From Caldilineaceae bacterium (GTDB lineage Bacteria; Chloroflexota; Anaerolineae; Caldilineales; Caldilineaceae): DNA of 64,000 nucleotides. A model generated the notes under the pieces. That model did not search any database. It worked only from the letters and a program-made list of their open reading frames with translations, and was not told the DNA's origin. The DNA is taken from contig JAJDTL010000040.1 in assembly GCA_022827195.1 (NCBI GenBank), positions 96,730 through 160,729 on the forward strand, read 5' to 3'. The position numbers and the translations under genes are program-made. Of this stretch, positions 18,563 to 27,663 are shown piece after piece (within the stretch, counting starts at the first letter, position 1; each line of letters starts with the position of its first letter).

Positions 18563-18740
18563 TCACGCCGTTAACTCTCCGTTTTACATAGACAATTCTT
18601 GGCGACCTGTTGCGCGGTCCCTTGCGAATTGCGACAAATCGCCAGCCAAATGAGGACAAAGGAGGACGAGATACCACCGATCTGAAGTGATGGTCCCCAC
18701 CTGTTCATTGTTCACACAATCAGCTTAAAGGAGTGAAGCG

Positions 18741-20771
18741 ATGAGGAAGACCCTGACATACTTGCTGGTTATGATCGCCGCGGTTGCGCTGCTGGCGGCG
18801 TGTGGGGCTCCGCAGGCCCCGGAAGCCGCGCCCGAGGCGCCGGCTGCAGAAGATTCCGGCGAGGCGATGCCTGCTGCCGCCGAGAGTTGTGTGGAATCGC
18901 AGGCGGCAGGTATGACCTTCTGCGAAGCGCCGATGCTGGCCGAGATGGTCGCCGCGGGCACGCTGCCCCCTGTTGACGAACGTCTGCCCGTCAATCCGAG
19001 TGTCGGCAACAAGCGCATTCCCGATTGGCAGGCAGTGATGGAGCGGGGCGCCTACGGCGGCACGCTGCGTCTGATCGACTTCGATGCCGGCACCATCGGC
19101 CACGACGCCGGCTGGATTTCGGCCGAACCGTGGGTCGAGACCGAGGACATCGCGCACGACTTCGCAACCATGTCGGACAGCATCTTCACGTTGGAGATCA
19201 GCGAGGACGACACGGAGTTCACCTTCCATATGCGCGAGGGCATGAAGTTCTCGGACGGCTCCGCCTTCACGACCGAGGATGTCCAGTTCTTCTGGGACAA
19301 CATCCTGCACAACGAGACGCTGACCCCGGTTATCGGCACGCGCTGGCGCACCGGCAACGCGTCGACCGGCAACGTGGGCGTGCTTGAAGTAATTGACGAC
19401 TACACCTTCAAGATCTCCTACGACGGGCCATACGGCGGATGGCCCGGCCTGTTCACCTACGGCAGCGGCCCGCACCGCTTCGTCGACAGCGACTATCTGA
19501 AGAAGATCCACGGCGATTTCGCCGACCCGGACGAGCTGGCCGCTCTGCTTGATGAGCACGGATTCGAGGAGGGCGAGTGGAACCGGCTCTACGGTCTGTA
19601 CACGAACGGCAACCGCCAGCATGAGACAGGCCTGCCCTCGCTCAGCCCCTACGTGCTGACCGAGATGGGCGAGACGCTGGCCATTATGGAGCGCAACCCC
19701 TACTACTGGAAAGTAGACGAGTGGGGCCAGCAGCTTCCTTACATCGACCGGCTTGAGATCTCGATCGTGCCCGACGTCAGCGCGGCCACGTTGAAGGTTA
19801 TCGCCGGTGAGGTGGACATGGTCCGCCGCGGCGTCAACCCCGCCGACATGGCGCTCTACGTCCAGCATGCCGATGAGCAGGGCTACGAAGTGATCGTGCT
19901 CGATATGCACGCCTCCACCGGCGAGGTCTACCTCAACATGACCTACGCCGATGAGGGCTGGCAGGAGGTCGTCAACAACGTTGAGTTCCGCAAGGCGCTC
20001 TCCTTCGCAGTTGACCGCGAGACGATAATCGATGCCGTCTATTCCGGTCTGGCCGAGCCGCCGCAGACAATGGACCCGACAACCGACGTCGCTCAGGCCG
20101 AGGCGATTCTGGACTCGCTGGGCCTGGACCAGCGCGACGATGACGGCTGCCGCCTGACCCCGAGCGGACTCCCGATCGAAATCCAGTTTAACTTCACCCC
20201 GTTCACGGGCGAGTCCCTCCCGACCGCCGAAATCGTGGCCGAGAACTGGAAGGACATCGGCATCTGCACAACCGTGAAGCAGCTGGAGCAGAACCTGTTT
20301 CTGACCCAGGCCGGCGCCAACGAGACACAGGCGATGGTCTGGTGGGCCCACTACCCGCGCTGGCCGTGGCATGAGTCCAACGACTACGTCGGCCAGGCCT
20401 GGCAGCGTCACTACGCTCCCTTGTGGATGGCGTGGTACGACTGGAACCTGGGCGGCGGCAAGGAAGCGTCCGACAACCCGGACGAGTCCGATCCGCTGGT
20501 CGTGGGCGTAGAGCCGCCGCAGTCCTACAAGGACCTGCGTTCGCTTCAGGTCGATCTGTTCGCGACCTCGAATCCGGCCGATCATGAGAGGATTTGGGCC
20601 GATATGATCGCGATCTTCCGCGACAACTACTTCTGGATCTCAGCGGCCGACCCTCTGCAGAATCCGCTGATCGTTAACGATGGTCTTGGCAACGTGGCCA
20701 AGAGGGGCTTCCACATCCAGTCCGCTAATGAGGCGGAGTTCTACTACTGGATTGATGAGAGCCGCCGCTGA
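18741..20771 (+). CDS. ABC transporter solute-binding lipoprotein, family 5 (peptide/opine/nickel type)
   Basis: Protein of 676 aa. The N-terminus is a lipoprotein signal ending in LLAAC, with the lipid-modified Cys at residue 21, then an Ala/Pro/Glu-rich tether. Family 5 hallmarks include GGTLRLIDFDAG, FTFHMREGMKFSDGSAFTTEDV (the typical motif near residue 160), NPYYWKVDEWGQQLPYIDRLEI and VEFRKALSFAVDRETI. It captures a solute outside the membrane for the permeases encoded downstream. ATG 18741 follows aaaggag closely. A strong hairpin after the stop separates it from the permease genes. The ligand cannot be deduced, and family 5 proteins bind peptides, opines, sugars and metal chelates. Confidence 0.93.
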   Translation: MRKTLTYLLVMIAAVALLAACGAPQAPEAAPEAPAAEDSGEAMPAAAESCVESQAAGMTFCEAPMLAEMVAAGTLPPVDERLPVNPSVGNKRIPDWQAVMERGAYGGTLRLIDFDAGTIGHDAGWISAEPWVETEDIAHDFATMSDSIFTLEISEDDTEFTFHMREGMKFSDGSAFTTEDVQFFWDNILHNETLTPVIGTRWRTGNASTGNVGVLEVIDDYTFKISYDGPYGGWPGLFTYGSGPHRFVDSDYLKKIHGDFADPDELAALLDEHGFEEGEWNRLYGLYTNGNRQHETGLPSLSPYVLTEMGETLAIMERNPYYWKVDEWGQQLPYIDRLEISIVPDVSAATLKVIAGEVDMVRRGVNPADMALYVQHADEQGYEVIVLDMHASTGEVYLNMTYADEGWQEVVNNVEFRKALSFAVDRETIIDAVYSGLAEPPQTMDPTTDVAQAEAILDSLGLDQRDDDGCRLTPSGLPIEIQFNFTPFTGESLPTAEIVAENWKDIGICTTVKQLEQNLFLTQAGANETQAMVWWAHYPRWPWHESNDYVGQAWQRHYAPLWMAWYDWNLGGGKEASDNPDESDPLVVGVEPPQSYKDLRSLQVDLFATSNPADHERIWADMIAIFRDNYFWISAADPLQNPLIVNDGLGNVAKRGFHIQSANEAEFYYWIDESRR

Positions 20772-20783
20772 TCGGATGTAACA

Positions 20784-20820
20784 AGGGAGAAGGAGTGGGG
20801 CGTCCCGCTCCTTTCTCCCT
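20784..20820 (+). terminator. Strong intercistronic hairpin between solute-binding protein and permease genes
   Basis: agggagaaggag-tggg (20784-20799) pairs with cccg-ctcctttctccct (20804-20820) around a GCGT loop. This gives about 16 base pairs with a single bulged T, followed by a short TT. It fits a partial terminator or RNA-stabilising structure that raises the solute-binding protein over the permeases, as is common in importer operons. Confidence 0.75.
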
Positions 20821-20861
20821 TTCGCTCAAATCTCCCCGCTCTCGCCTAGGAAACGGCAACC

Positions 20862-21860
20862 ATGCTTGCACAGTTCATCGGCCGGCGAATAGTGCTGCTG
20901 ATTCCGCTCCTTTTGGTCGTTTCCATTGTCTCATTTGTTCTTATTCAACTTCCCCCCGGCGACATCCTGAATATGGAGATGCTGCGCCTGCGCTCCGCAG
21001 GCACGCAGATCTCCGAAGAGCAGGTCGAAGCTCTGCGCCAGCTCTATGGGCTGGACAAGTCGCTGCCGGAGCAGTACTGGCTCTGGATTACCAACATTCT
21101 GCTTGAGGGCAATTTTGGTACATCTTTCACCTACGTAAAGCCGGTCAGCGAAATCCTGGCTGCACGCGTTCCGTTGACGGCAGTCGTCTCGCTTCTGACC
21201 GCCCTCTTTGTCTGGCTGATGGCAGTGCCGATCGGCGTCTACTCGGCCACCAATCAGTACTCGATCTTCGACTATTTCTGGACCTTTGTCTCCTTTATCG
21301 GCATTGCGACGCCCGGCTTTCTGCTGGCGCTCGTCTTCCTCTGGATCGCTTTCGTCCAGTTTGGCATTTCCGCCATCGGCCTCTTTTCGCAGGAGTATGA
21401 GGCCGCGCCCTGGAGCTGGGCGAAGATCGTCAACATGCTGCAACACATCTGGGTCCCGATCGTCATCATCGGCATGGCCAGCACGGCCGGGATGATGCGG
21501 ACGATGCGCGGCATGATGTTGGACGAGCTGAACAAACAGTACGTCATCACCGCCCGCTCCAAGGGCTTGACCGAGACGCGGCTGCTGGTCAAATACCCGG
21601 TGCGAACATCGCTCAACCCGACCATCAGCACGATCGGATGGATGCTGCCCGGCATTATTTCAGGAGAGGCACTCGTCTCGATGGTGCTGAACATCCCCAC
21701 CACTGGGCCTGTCCTCTTGCAAGCCCTGTTGAACCAGGACATGTACTTGGCCGGCAGCATCGTCTTTGTTCTCAGTGTTCTCACTGTGATCGGCACGCTG
21801 CTATCCGACATTCTCCTGGTCTGGCTGGACCCGCGCATTCGCTATGAAGGGGTTTCCTGA
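20862..21860 (+). CDS. ABC transporter permease (DppB/OppB-like)
   Basis: Integral membrane permease of 332 aa with about six helices. It opens with FIGRRIVLLIPLLLVVSIVSFVLIQLPPGD, the standard DppB/OppB start, and has the cytoplasmic coupling segment ARSKGLTETRLLVKYPVRTSLNPTIS that contacts the ATPases. It forms the transmembrane channel with the next gene product. The 3' end overlaps the start of the second permease (TGATG), so the two are translationally coupled. The upstream leader carries the intercistronic hairpin. Confidence 0.94.
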   Translation: MLAQFIGRRIVLLIPLLLVVSIVSFVLIQLPPGDILNMEMLRLRSAGTQISEEQVEALRQLYGLDKSLPEQYWLWITNILLEGNFGTSFTYVKPVSEILAARVPLTAVVSLLTALFVWLMAVPIGVYSATNQYSIFDYFWTFVSFIGIATPGFLLALVFLWIAFVQFGISAIGLFSQEYEAAPWSWAKIVNMLQHIWVPIVIIGMASTAGMMRTMRGMMLDELNKQYVITARSKGLTETRLLVKYPVRTSLNPTISTIGWMLPGIISGEALVSMVLNIPTTGPVLLQALLNQDMYLAGSIVFVLSVLTVIGTLLSDILLVWLDPRIRYEGVS

Positions 21861-23017
21861 TGAGTGAAAGCGTTGCGCGTGCCGCGCAGCCGGCAGCCGA
21901 CGAAACAGTTGGCGCCGACCTGCCCGATCGCGAGAAGCAGGCACTCTATACGGCATCGCAGTCGCAGTTGATCTGGCGTAGATTCAAGCGCCACCGGCTG
22001 GCGCAGTTCGCAGTCTTCGTGCTCGCGCTCTTCTATCTGATGGCCGCTTTCGCCGAATTTCTCGCCCCTTACGAGCCCGGCCGCGATTTCAAGGGTTTCG
22101 TCTATGCGCCTCCGGCCAAGATCCATCTCTTCGACGATGATGGCTTTGCCGGACCCTTCGTTTACGGATTGAAAGGAGGCCGCGACGAAAGCTACCAACG
22201 TGTCTTCGAGGAAGTGAAGGACGAGGTCTATCCCTTGCGTTTCTTCGTGCGCGGCGACCCTTACGAGCTGTGGGGCCTTTTCGAGACCGACCGCCACCTG
22301 TTCGGCACTGGCGAAGAGGGGCAGATCTTCCTGTTTGGCACCGACCGGCTAGGGCGCGACCTCTTTTCGCGGATACTTTACGGCACGCGCATATCGCTCA
22401 CGATCGGGTTGGTCGGCGTCTTCCTCAGTTTCGCTCTTGGCCTCATCTTCGGCGGCGTCTCCGGCTATTTCGGCGGCACGATCGATGAGGTGATCCAGCG
22501 CATGATCGACATGCTGGTCTCGATCCCGCAGCTGCCGCTGTGGATGACGCTGGCCGCGGCCGTTCCCAGGGACTGGAACTCGATTCAGACCTATTTCGCC
22601 ATTACGATCGTGCTCTCAATCGTGGGCTGGGCCGGGCTGGCACGGACCGTGCGGGGCCGGCTGCTTTCGCTGCGCGAGGAGGACTTTACCATCGCGGCGC
22701 GCGTTTCGGGCGTGGGCGAATGGCGCATTATTACCAAGCATCTGCTGCCTCTATTCGCGAGCTACATCATTGTCGCCGTCACCCTTGCCGTTCCCGGCAT
22801 GATCATCGGCGAGACCAGTCTGAGTTTTATCGGGCTCGGCATACAGCCGCCCGCAGTCAGCTGGGGCACGCTATTGCAGGAAGCGCAGATGATTACGAGC
22901 GTAGCCCTCCATCCCTGGCTGCTGATCCCCGCACTCTTCGTAATCGTGACCGTGCTGATGTTCAATTTCCTGGGCGACGGGCTGCGCGACGCCGCCGACC
23001 CGTATTCGATCACATGA
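21860..23017 (+). CDS. ABC transporter permease (DppC/OppC-like) with enlarged external loop
   Basis: Second permease, 385 aa, longer than the usual 300 or so. After the first membrane helix (about residues 52-70) there is an extracytoplasmic insertion of roughly 90 residues (GRDFKGFVYAPPAKIHLFDD onward). Then come the family block FGTDRLGRDLFSRILYGTR, further helices, and the coupling helix VRGRLLSLREEDFTIAARVSG. The ATG overlaps the upstream stop by one base. The insertion may contact the solute-binding protein (inference). A gap of about 625 bases follows before the ATPase genes, unusual inside an importer operon. Confidence 0.93.
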   Translation: MSESVARAAQPAADETVGADLPDREKQALYTASQSQLIWRRFKRHRLAQFAVFVLALFYLMAAFAEFLAPYEPGRDFKGFVYAPPAKIHLFDDDGFAGPFVYGLKGGRDESYQRVFEEVKDEVYPLRFFVRGDPYELWGLFETDRHLFGTGEEGQIFLFGTDRLGRDLFSRILYGTRISLTIGLVGVFLSFALGLIFGGVSGYFGGTIDEVIQRMIDMLVSIPQLPLWMTLAAAVPRDWNSIQTYFAITIVLSIVGWAGLARTVRGRLLSLREEDFTIAARVSGVGEWRIITKHLLPLFASYIIVAVTLAVPGMIIGETSLSFIGLGIQPPAVSWGTLLQEAQMITSVALHPWLLIPALFVIVTVLMFNFLGDGLRDAADPYSIT

Positions 23018-23642
23018 GCTGAATCTCCAATGAAACACGGAGGTTTTGCCCAACGGCTGCATCGGCGGATCGACCACAAATCCGGGCTTCCCCTGTTCTG
23101 ATAGGCCGTCGATTGAATCGCCCCCTTTGCGATGCCAAAAACGAGTAACCGGGACTGACCAATTGTACGAGAACGCGTTCAGGACCGCTCCGACCAAGCG
23201 ACGCTGTCAACATCATGCAAAACTGCCCAACCGAACCGGCCCTGATGGCGTCAAAAGCAAAAACCCGGAAAAGCTGCTACACTGTAAGTATCATGAAATT
23301 CCAACCGCTGAATTGTGTCCGAAATTCGCCCGAAATACCGCCATTTCCGGCGCCGGGCACGCCTCGCCGAAAAAAAATTATGGCGCGACATTTAGGGACA
23401 TTTGGGGACATATGTCCCACTATGACGCCAAAATGAGTGGATTTCGATACAATAGGCCAAGGGCGGCGGAAACCTCCATGTCAGATTCACGAACCTTCAT
23501 TTTTTGGGGCCGGCGGCCGCACCAAGCAGGATCGAATTTGCTAGGTGAGAAAACTGAAACTTTCGGTTTCAAAAAGGCAATCGTTTAGTTGCAAATATCT
23601 GGCCCGGCGAAACGAATTGAGCTGGGCGACACCAATCTCGCC
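23018..23642. other. Long intergenic gap inside the importer operon, no credible gene
   Basis: The 625 bases between the second permease and the first ATPase gene are more AT-rich than their neighbours. An open frame of 180 codons exists (23046-23588), but its translation is Cys/Lys/Asn-rich, matches nothing recognised and has no ribosome-binding site. It is treated as non-coding. The gap contains the repeat at 23391-23418 and a small hairpin, tgaaac-tttcg-gtttca, at 23555-23571. A separate control region for the ATPase genes is possible. Confidence 0.5.
23391..23418. repeat. Tandem decamer leading into a perfect 14-base palindrome
   Basis: tttagggaca and tttggggaca are direct decamers (23391-23410). 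The second runs into gggacatatgtccc (23405-23418), a perfect palindrome. The layout resembles an operator with an additional half-site. No regulator gene is present in the window. Confidence 0.6.
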
Positions 23643-24683
23643 ATGAACCAGGATGCCCTGCTGGAAATAAAGAACCTGAAAACGCACTTCCATCTGCAGG
23701 AAGGTATCGTGCGCGCGGTCGACGGCGTGTGGCTGGAGATCGAACGCGGGCGGACCCTGGGCATCATCGGCGAAAGCGGCTGCGGCAAATCGGTTACCGC
23801 GCACTCGATCCTGCGGCTCGTGCCTTCACCGCCCGGGAACATTGTCGACGGTGAAATCCTTTTGCACCGCCGCGAAAACGGTCAAAACACAAGCCGGCAG
23901 GAGGAGGAGACCGATCTGGCGCGTCTCGACCCGCGCGGCGCCGAGATTCGCGCCATCCGCGGCGCGGAAATCAGTATGGTCTTCCAGGAGCCGATGACGT
24001 CGTTCGGCCCCATGCACACGATCGGCAACCAGATCATGGAGAGCATCCTGCTCCATCAGGAGGACGTTGACTCGGACGAGGCACGCGAACTTGCAATCGA
24101 GAACCTGAGGCGAGTGGGCATCCCGCGGCCCGGGCAAATAGTAGATGCCTATCCGCACCAGCTGAGCGGCGGTATGAGGCAACGCGCCATGATCGCCATG
24201 GCCCTCTCCTGCTCGCCGCGGCTCCTGATCGCAGATGAGCCGACGACTGCGCTCGACGTCACGATCCAGGCGCAGATCCTTGAGCTGCTGACGACCCTCC
24301 AGGAAGAGTTCGGCATGGCGATCATCTTCATCACCCACAACTTGGGCGTGATCGCCGAGGTCGCCGATGAAGTGGCGGTCATGTACCTGGGGCGCATCGT
24401 CGAGCAGGCCGGCGTCATCGAGTTGTTCGACAACCCGCAGCATCCCTATACGCAGGGGCTGCTGGACTCCATTCCCCACATCGACGACGAGAAACTGCCC
24501 CGACTGCGCGCCATCGAGGGCGTCGTGCCCGATCCCTATCAGATTCCCAGCGGCTGCGCTTTCAGCGACCGCTGTCCCAGCTTTATGCCGGGCACCTGCG
24601 ACAAAGCAATGCCCGACCTGGCCGCGACAGGTGAGGGTCACCTGGTTCGCTGTTTTCTCTATTCTGAGGCCGAGGAGGGGTGA
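23643..24683 (+). CDS. ABC transporter ATP-binding protein (DppD/OppD-like)
   Basis: ATPase of 346 aa. It has Walker A GESGCGKS near residue 43, a Q-loop with VFQEPMTSF, signature LSGGMRQRAMIAMAL, and Walker B LLIADEPTTALDVT. The C-terminal oligopeptide/dipeptide extension has the Cys-rich SGCAFSDRCP...C motif that in relatives can hold an iron-sulfur cluster. It powers import through the two permeases. ATG 23643 is chosen over TTG 23589 because homology starts with LLEIKNLKTHF just after it. The partner ATPase gene begins 49 bases downstream. Confidence 0.94.
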   Translation: MNQDALLEIKNLKTHFHLQEGIVRAVDGVWLEIERGRTLGIIGESGCGKSVTAHSILRLVPSPPGNIVDGEILLHRRENGQNTSRQEEETDLARLDPRGAEIRAIRGAEISMVFQEPMTSFGPMHTIGNQIMESILLHQEDVDSDEARELAIENLRRVGIPRPGQIVDAYPHQLSGGMRQRAMIAMALSCSPRLLIADEPTTALDVTIQAQILELLTTLQEEFGMAIIFITHNLGVIAEVADEVAVMYLGRIVEQAGVIELFDNPQHPYTQGLLDSIPHIDDEKLPRLRAIEGVVPDPYQIPSGCAFSDRCPSFMPGTCDKAMPDLAATGEGHLVRCFLYSEAEEG

Positions 24684-24732
24684 AATCGTGCATGTTCGCC
24701 GCCTGCGCGCGAACTGCTGACCGAGGTTGCCG

Positions 24733-25767
24733 ATGGCAGAAGAATCCGAGCTGCTGCTCGAAGTCAATGACCTCAAAATGCACTTCCCGATCCAGAAAGG
24801 TCTTCTGCGTCGCACGACCGGCTACGTCAAGGCGGTCGACGGTGTAAGCCTTTCGATAAAGAAGGGGGAGACGCTCGGCCTGGTAGGTGAGAGTGGATGC
24901 GGTAAGACGACGACCGGGCGCTGTATCGTGCGCGTTTACCAGCCGACCGACGGCGAAATCATCTTCTATGATGAAGGCGACGCGGTCCTTCTCAACCGGC
25001 TGGAGAGACAGGAGCTGAAAGCGTTTCGCAGAAATATGCAGATGATCTTTCAGGACCCCTTTTCATCGTTGAATCCGCGCATGACAGTGCTGGAGCTGGT
25101 CGGCGAGCCGCTTCTGGCGCACGGCATCGCCCGCGGGCAGGAGCTGGAAGACCGCGTCGCCGCGATGGTGGCCGCGGTCGGCCTGCGCGTGGAGCATCTG
25201 CCGCGCTATCCGCACAGCTTCAGCGGCGGCCAGCGCCAGCGGATCGGCATCGCCCGCGCCCTGGTGCAGCGCCCCAAGCTGGTCGTTTGCGACGAACCGG
25301 TCTCGGCGCTGGATGTTTCGGTCCAGTCCCAGGTCGTCAATCTCTTACAGGACCTACAGACCGACCTGGATTTGACCTACCTATTCGTCGCGCACGACAT
25401 GAGCGTCGTGCGGCAGATCAGCAACCGGATCGCGGTGATGTATGTCGGAAAACTTGTGGAAGTGGCGGAATCGGAGGAGCTGCTGCGCAATCCTAAGCAT
25501 CCGTACAGCGAGACTTTGCTTTCGGCGGTGCCGCGGCCCAATCCGCATCACGCTATGCAGCGCCTGAACTTGGAAGGCGAACCGGCGGACCCGGCGAACG
25601 CGCCGTCCGGGTGCGTCTTCCACCCGCGCTGCCGCTACATGGAGGACGTCTGCACGACCGACGTGCCGGAGCTGACTGAGCTGAGTCCGGGCCACCACGT
25701 TGCCTGTCATTTTGCCGACCAGCTGGACCTGCAGGGCATCGCTTACGCGGAATCGGGACAGTCCTGA
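24733..25767 (+). CDS. ABC transporter ATP-binding protein (DppF/OppF-like)
   Basis: Second ATPase of the importer, 344 aa from ATG 24733 (a TTG six bases upstream is in frame). It shows MHFPIQKGLLRRTTGYVKAVDGVS, the typical DppF opening, then Walker A GESGCGKTTTGR, a Q-loop MIFQDPFSSLNPRM, signature FSGGQRQRIGIARAL and Walker B LVVCDEPVSALDVS. The C-terminal extension has SGCVFHPRCRYMEDVC. It would form a heterodimer with the upstream ATPase. The BKACE gene follows 43 bases later, tying import to catabolism. Confidence 0.94.
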   Translation: MAEESELLLEVNDLKMHFPIQKGLLRRTTGYVKAVDGVSLSIKKGETLGLVGESGCGKTTTGRCIVRVYQPTDGEIIFYDEGDAVLLNRLERQELKAFRRNMQMIFQDPFSSLNPRMTVLELVGEPLLAHGIARGQELEDRVAAMVAAVGLRVEHLPRYPHSFSGGQRQRIGIARALVQRPKLVVCDEPVSALDVSVQSQVVNLLQDLQTDLDLTYLFVAHDMSVVRQISNRIAVMYVGKLVEVAESEELLRNPKHPYSETLLSAVPRPNPHHAMQRLNLEGEPADPANAPSGCVFHPRCRYMEDVCTTDVPELTELSPGHHVACHFADQLDLQGIAYAESGQS

Positions 25768-25810
25768 GCACGAACGTAGTTTCCATGCAAGACGAAACGA
25801 AAGGAAGATC

Positions 25811-26734
25811 ATGGCAAAACTGGTAATCACTGTGACGACCGATTCGGCCGGGTCCTATCCGCGCAATCCGTACCTCACGCATTGCAGCGACACGAAAGGG
25901 GTCGCGGAGGAGTACATTCGTGCGATGAACGCCGGCGCCACCGTCGTCCATACGCACGGCAAATACGTCTCCGATCCGGTCATTCAGCCGGATGGCAAGC
26001 AACTCTCGATTCCCGATTTGGAGGGATGGCGAGACATTACCGACCGTGTCCGGGACGCAGGCGAACCCATCGTGCAGTTTGGGCTGGCGAGCATGCGCCT
26101 GGAGCAGAAGCTGGAGTTGTGGCGGGAGCTCAGGCCGGACATGAGCTCGATCAATTTCAACTCCCATGACGAGTATTTTCAGCCGGACCCCGACTATCCG
26201 CCGACGCCGATATACTCGATTCACCCGATTCCGGAACTCAGAATGTACTCCAGCCTGGCCAAGAAGCATGGCGTCAAACAGGAGATCGAGTGCTTCAACA
26301 CGGGGGCGTACTGGGCCATCGGAAAGATTCGTGGCGGCGACTTCTGGACGGAGGACGGCGTACGCGAGTTCGAGAAGGACCTGCTGCCCGAACCGCTGTG
26401 GCTGACGCTCTTCTTCGGCTGGGCCGGTCAGGGATGGACGCCGCCGACGCCCAAGGCGCTGCAGTACATGGTGGACAATCTGCCCCCGCGTGCCAACTTC
26501 AGCATGAGCTGCATGGACCCGCCCAACTACTGGTCGATGGTGGCCCACACGATTGCGATCGGAGGCCACGTGCGCATCGGCATGGAAGACTGCCCCTTCA
26601 TCGAGGACGGCGTCTATGCCAAGACCAACGCGGAGCTGGTGGAAAAGGCGGTACGCATCGCCCGTGAAATCGGCAGGGAGATCGCTTCGCCGGCGGAGGC
26701 GCGCGAGATCGTCGGCCTGCCCCCAGTCCAGTAA
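25811..26734 (+). CDS. BKACE-family protein (beta-keto acid cleavage enzyme, Kce-like)
   Basis: TIM-barrel enzyme of 307 aa in the DUF849 family, whose members cleave beta-keto acids with acetyl-CoA, giving acetoacetate and a CoA ester. Zinc-binding residues line up as His47 and His49 (VHTHG), His232 or a neighbour, and Glu259 (GMEDC). ATG 25811 has a ggaag SD and starts with AKLVITVTTDSAG. Upstream in-frame codons overlap the ATPase gene and are ignored. HTHG replaces the common HLHxR form, suggesting an unusual substrate. The next gene starts 11 bases downstream. The specific keto acid is not known. Confidence 0.85.
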   Translation: MAKLVITVTTDSAGSYPRNPYLTHCSDTKGVAEEYIRAMNAGATVVHTHGKYVSDPVIQPDGKQLSIPDLEGWRDITDRVRDAGEPIVQFGLASMRLEQKLELWRELRPDMSSINFNSHDEYFQPDPDYPPTPIYSIHPIPELRMYSSLAKKHGVKQEIECFNTGAYWAIGKIRGGDFWTEDGVREFEKDLLPEPLWLTLFFGWAGQGWTPPTPKALQYMVDNLPPRANFSMSCMDPPNYWSMVAHTIAIGGHVRIGMEDCPFIEDGVYAKTNAELVEKAVRIAREIGREIASPAEAREIVGLPPVQ

Positions 26735-26745
26735 GCGGAGGTAGC

Positions 26746-27594
26746 ATGAAGGGACTGAGCTGCAACTCTGGCCTGCTGCACGAGTACAGCGTCGAGCAGG
26801 CGATGGACATCCTGGCAGAACACGGCTACCAGGCCATCGACATCAGCCTTGAGCTGGCACCGCCATTCATTCCGCCGCCCAAGCCGCATATGAGCTCGGC
26901 GGCGGATGCCGGCCGGCGGCGCGCAGTGCGCAGCTACGCGCAGCAGGCGGGCATCGCCATCGGTGCGCTGAACGCGCACACGAATGTGATCCACGGCGAG
27001 CCCGCTGTGCGGCGCGAGAACGTCGAGTTCATTCGCGGCGCGCTCCACCTGGCCGCCGATATGGAGGTCCCCTACGTGATAAGCGGGTGCGGCGTGAAGC
27101 TGTTCTACGGCTGGGAGAGCACCTACTGGGAGTGGTGCCTGGAGGCGATGCGCGACCTGGCGGCGGAGGCCGAGAGGCTTGGCGTCATGATCCTGATCGA
27201 GGCGGCCAGTCCCTATGGGTCGCTGGTCCACAGTTTGGCCCGGTTGCAGCGGCTTCTCAGCACGGAAGGGCTTGAAACGCTCGCTGTCCTTTTCGACCCG
27301 GCCCACTATCATGTGCGCGGCGATTCCGTTCTGGACGCCTATTTGGCACTGGGCGACAAGGTGAAGCACATGCACGCCAAGGACGCCCGCGGCGATCGCG
27401 AGAACTTCGGTTTTCCGCCGCTTGGCGATGGCGACGTCGATTTCAAAGGGCTGATCAGGGCCATGGTCGCGAACGGATTCGACGGTTACATATCGGTCGA
27501 GTACGAGGCGATGGCCTGGGGCTATCCCGACAATCCGAGGCAGGTCTTGACCGATGGCAAGGCGTTCGTGGAGGGCATTCTCGCAGAGGATTGA
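26746..27594 (+). CDS. Sugar phosphate isomerase/epimerase family protein (xylose isomerase-like TIM barrel)
   Basis: Protein of 282 aa with the AP-endonuclease-2/xylose-isomerase fold. Metal-binding blocks are visible as ILIEAASPYGS (Glu), VLFDPAHYHVRGD (Asp and His), VKHMHAKDARGD (His and Asp), and GYISVEYEAMAWG (Glu). The family isomerises or epimerises keto-sugars, inosose-type cyclitols and related polyols. ATG 26746 has gaggtag upstream and follows the BKACE stop by 11 bases, so one transcript is likely. The substrate is probably supplied by the adjacent importer (inference). Confidence 0.88.
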   Translation: MKGLSCNSGLLHEYSVEQAMDILAEHGYQAIDISLELAPPFIPPPKPHMSSAADAGRRRAVRSYAQQAGIAIGALNAHTNVIHGEPAVRRENVEFIRGALHLAADMEVPYVISGCGVKLFYGWESTYWEWCLEAMRDLAAEAERLGVMILIEAASPYGSLVHSLARLQRLLSTEGLETLAVLFDPAHYHVRGDSVLDAYLALGDKVKHMHAKDARGDRENFGFPPLGDGDVDFKGLIRAMVANGFDGYISVEYEAMAWGYPDNPRQVLTDGKAFVEGILAED

Positions 27595-27663
27595 CGCGAT
27601 ACAATTACCCGGTCGCGCAGAAAAGACAACTCTGCTTGCTGCGTGGGATCAGGAGGCATTCCA

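Noticed and set aside
18720..20585. 621-codon minus-strand frame opposite the solute-binding protein gene
   Set aside because: Mirror of a strongly supported lipoprotein gene. The Val/Asp/His-rich translation has no family features.
23405..23418. Palindrome as part of a REP or IS terminal repeat
   Set aside because: Only one copy was noticed in the window and no transposase is adjacent, so an operator-like reading is at least as good.
23046..23588. 180-codon open frame in the importer gap
   Set aside because: Amino-acid composition is unlike real proteins in the window, there is no ribosome-binding site or family match, and the frame covers a palindrome and repeats.
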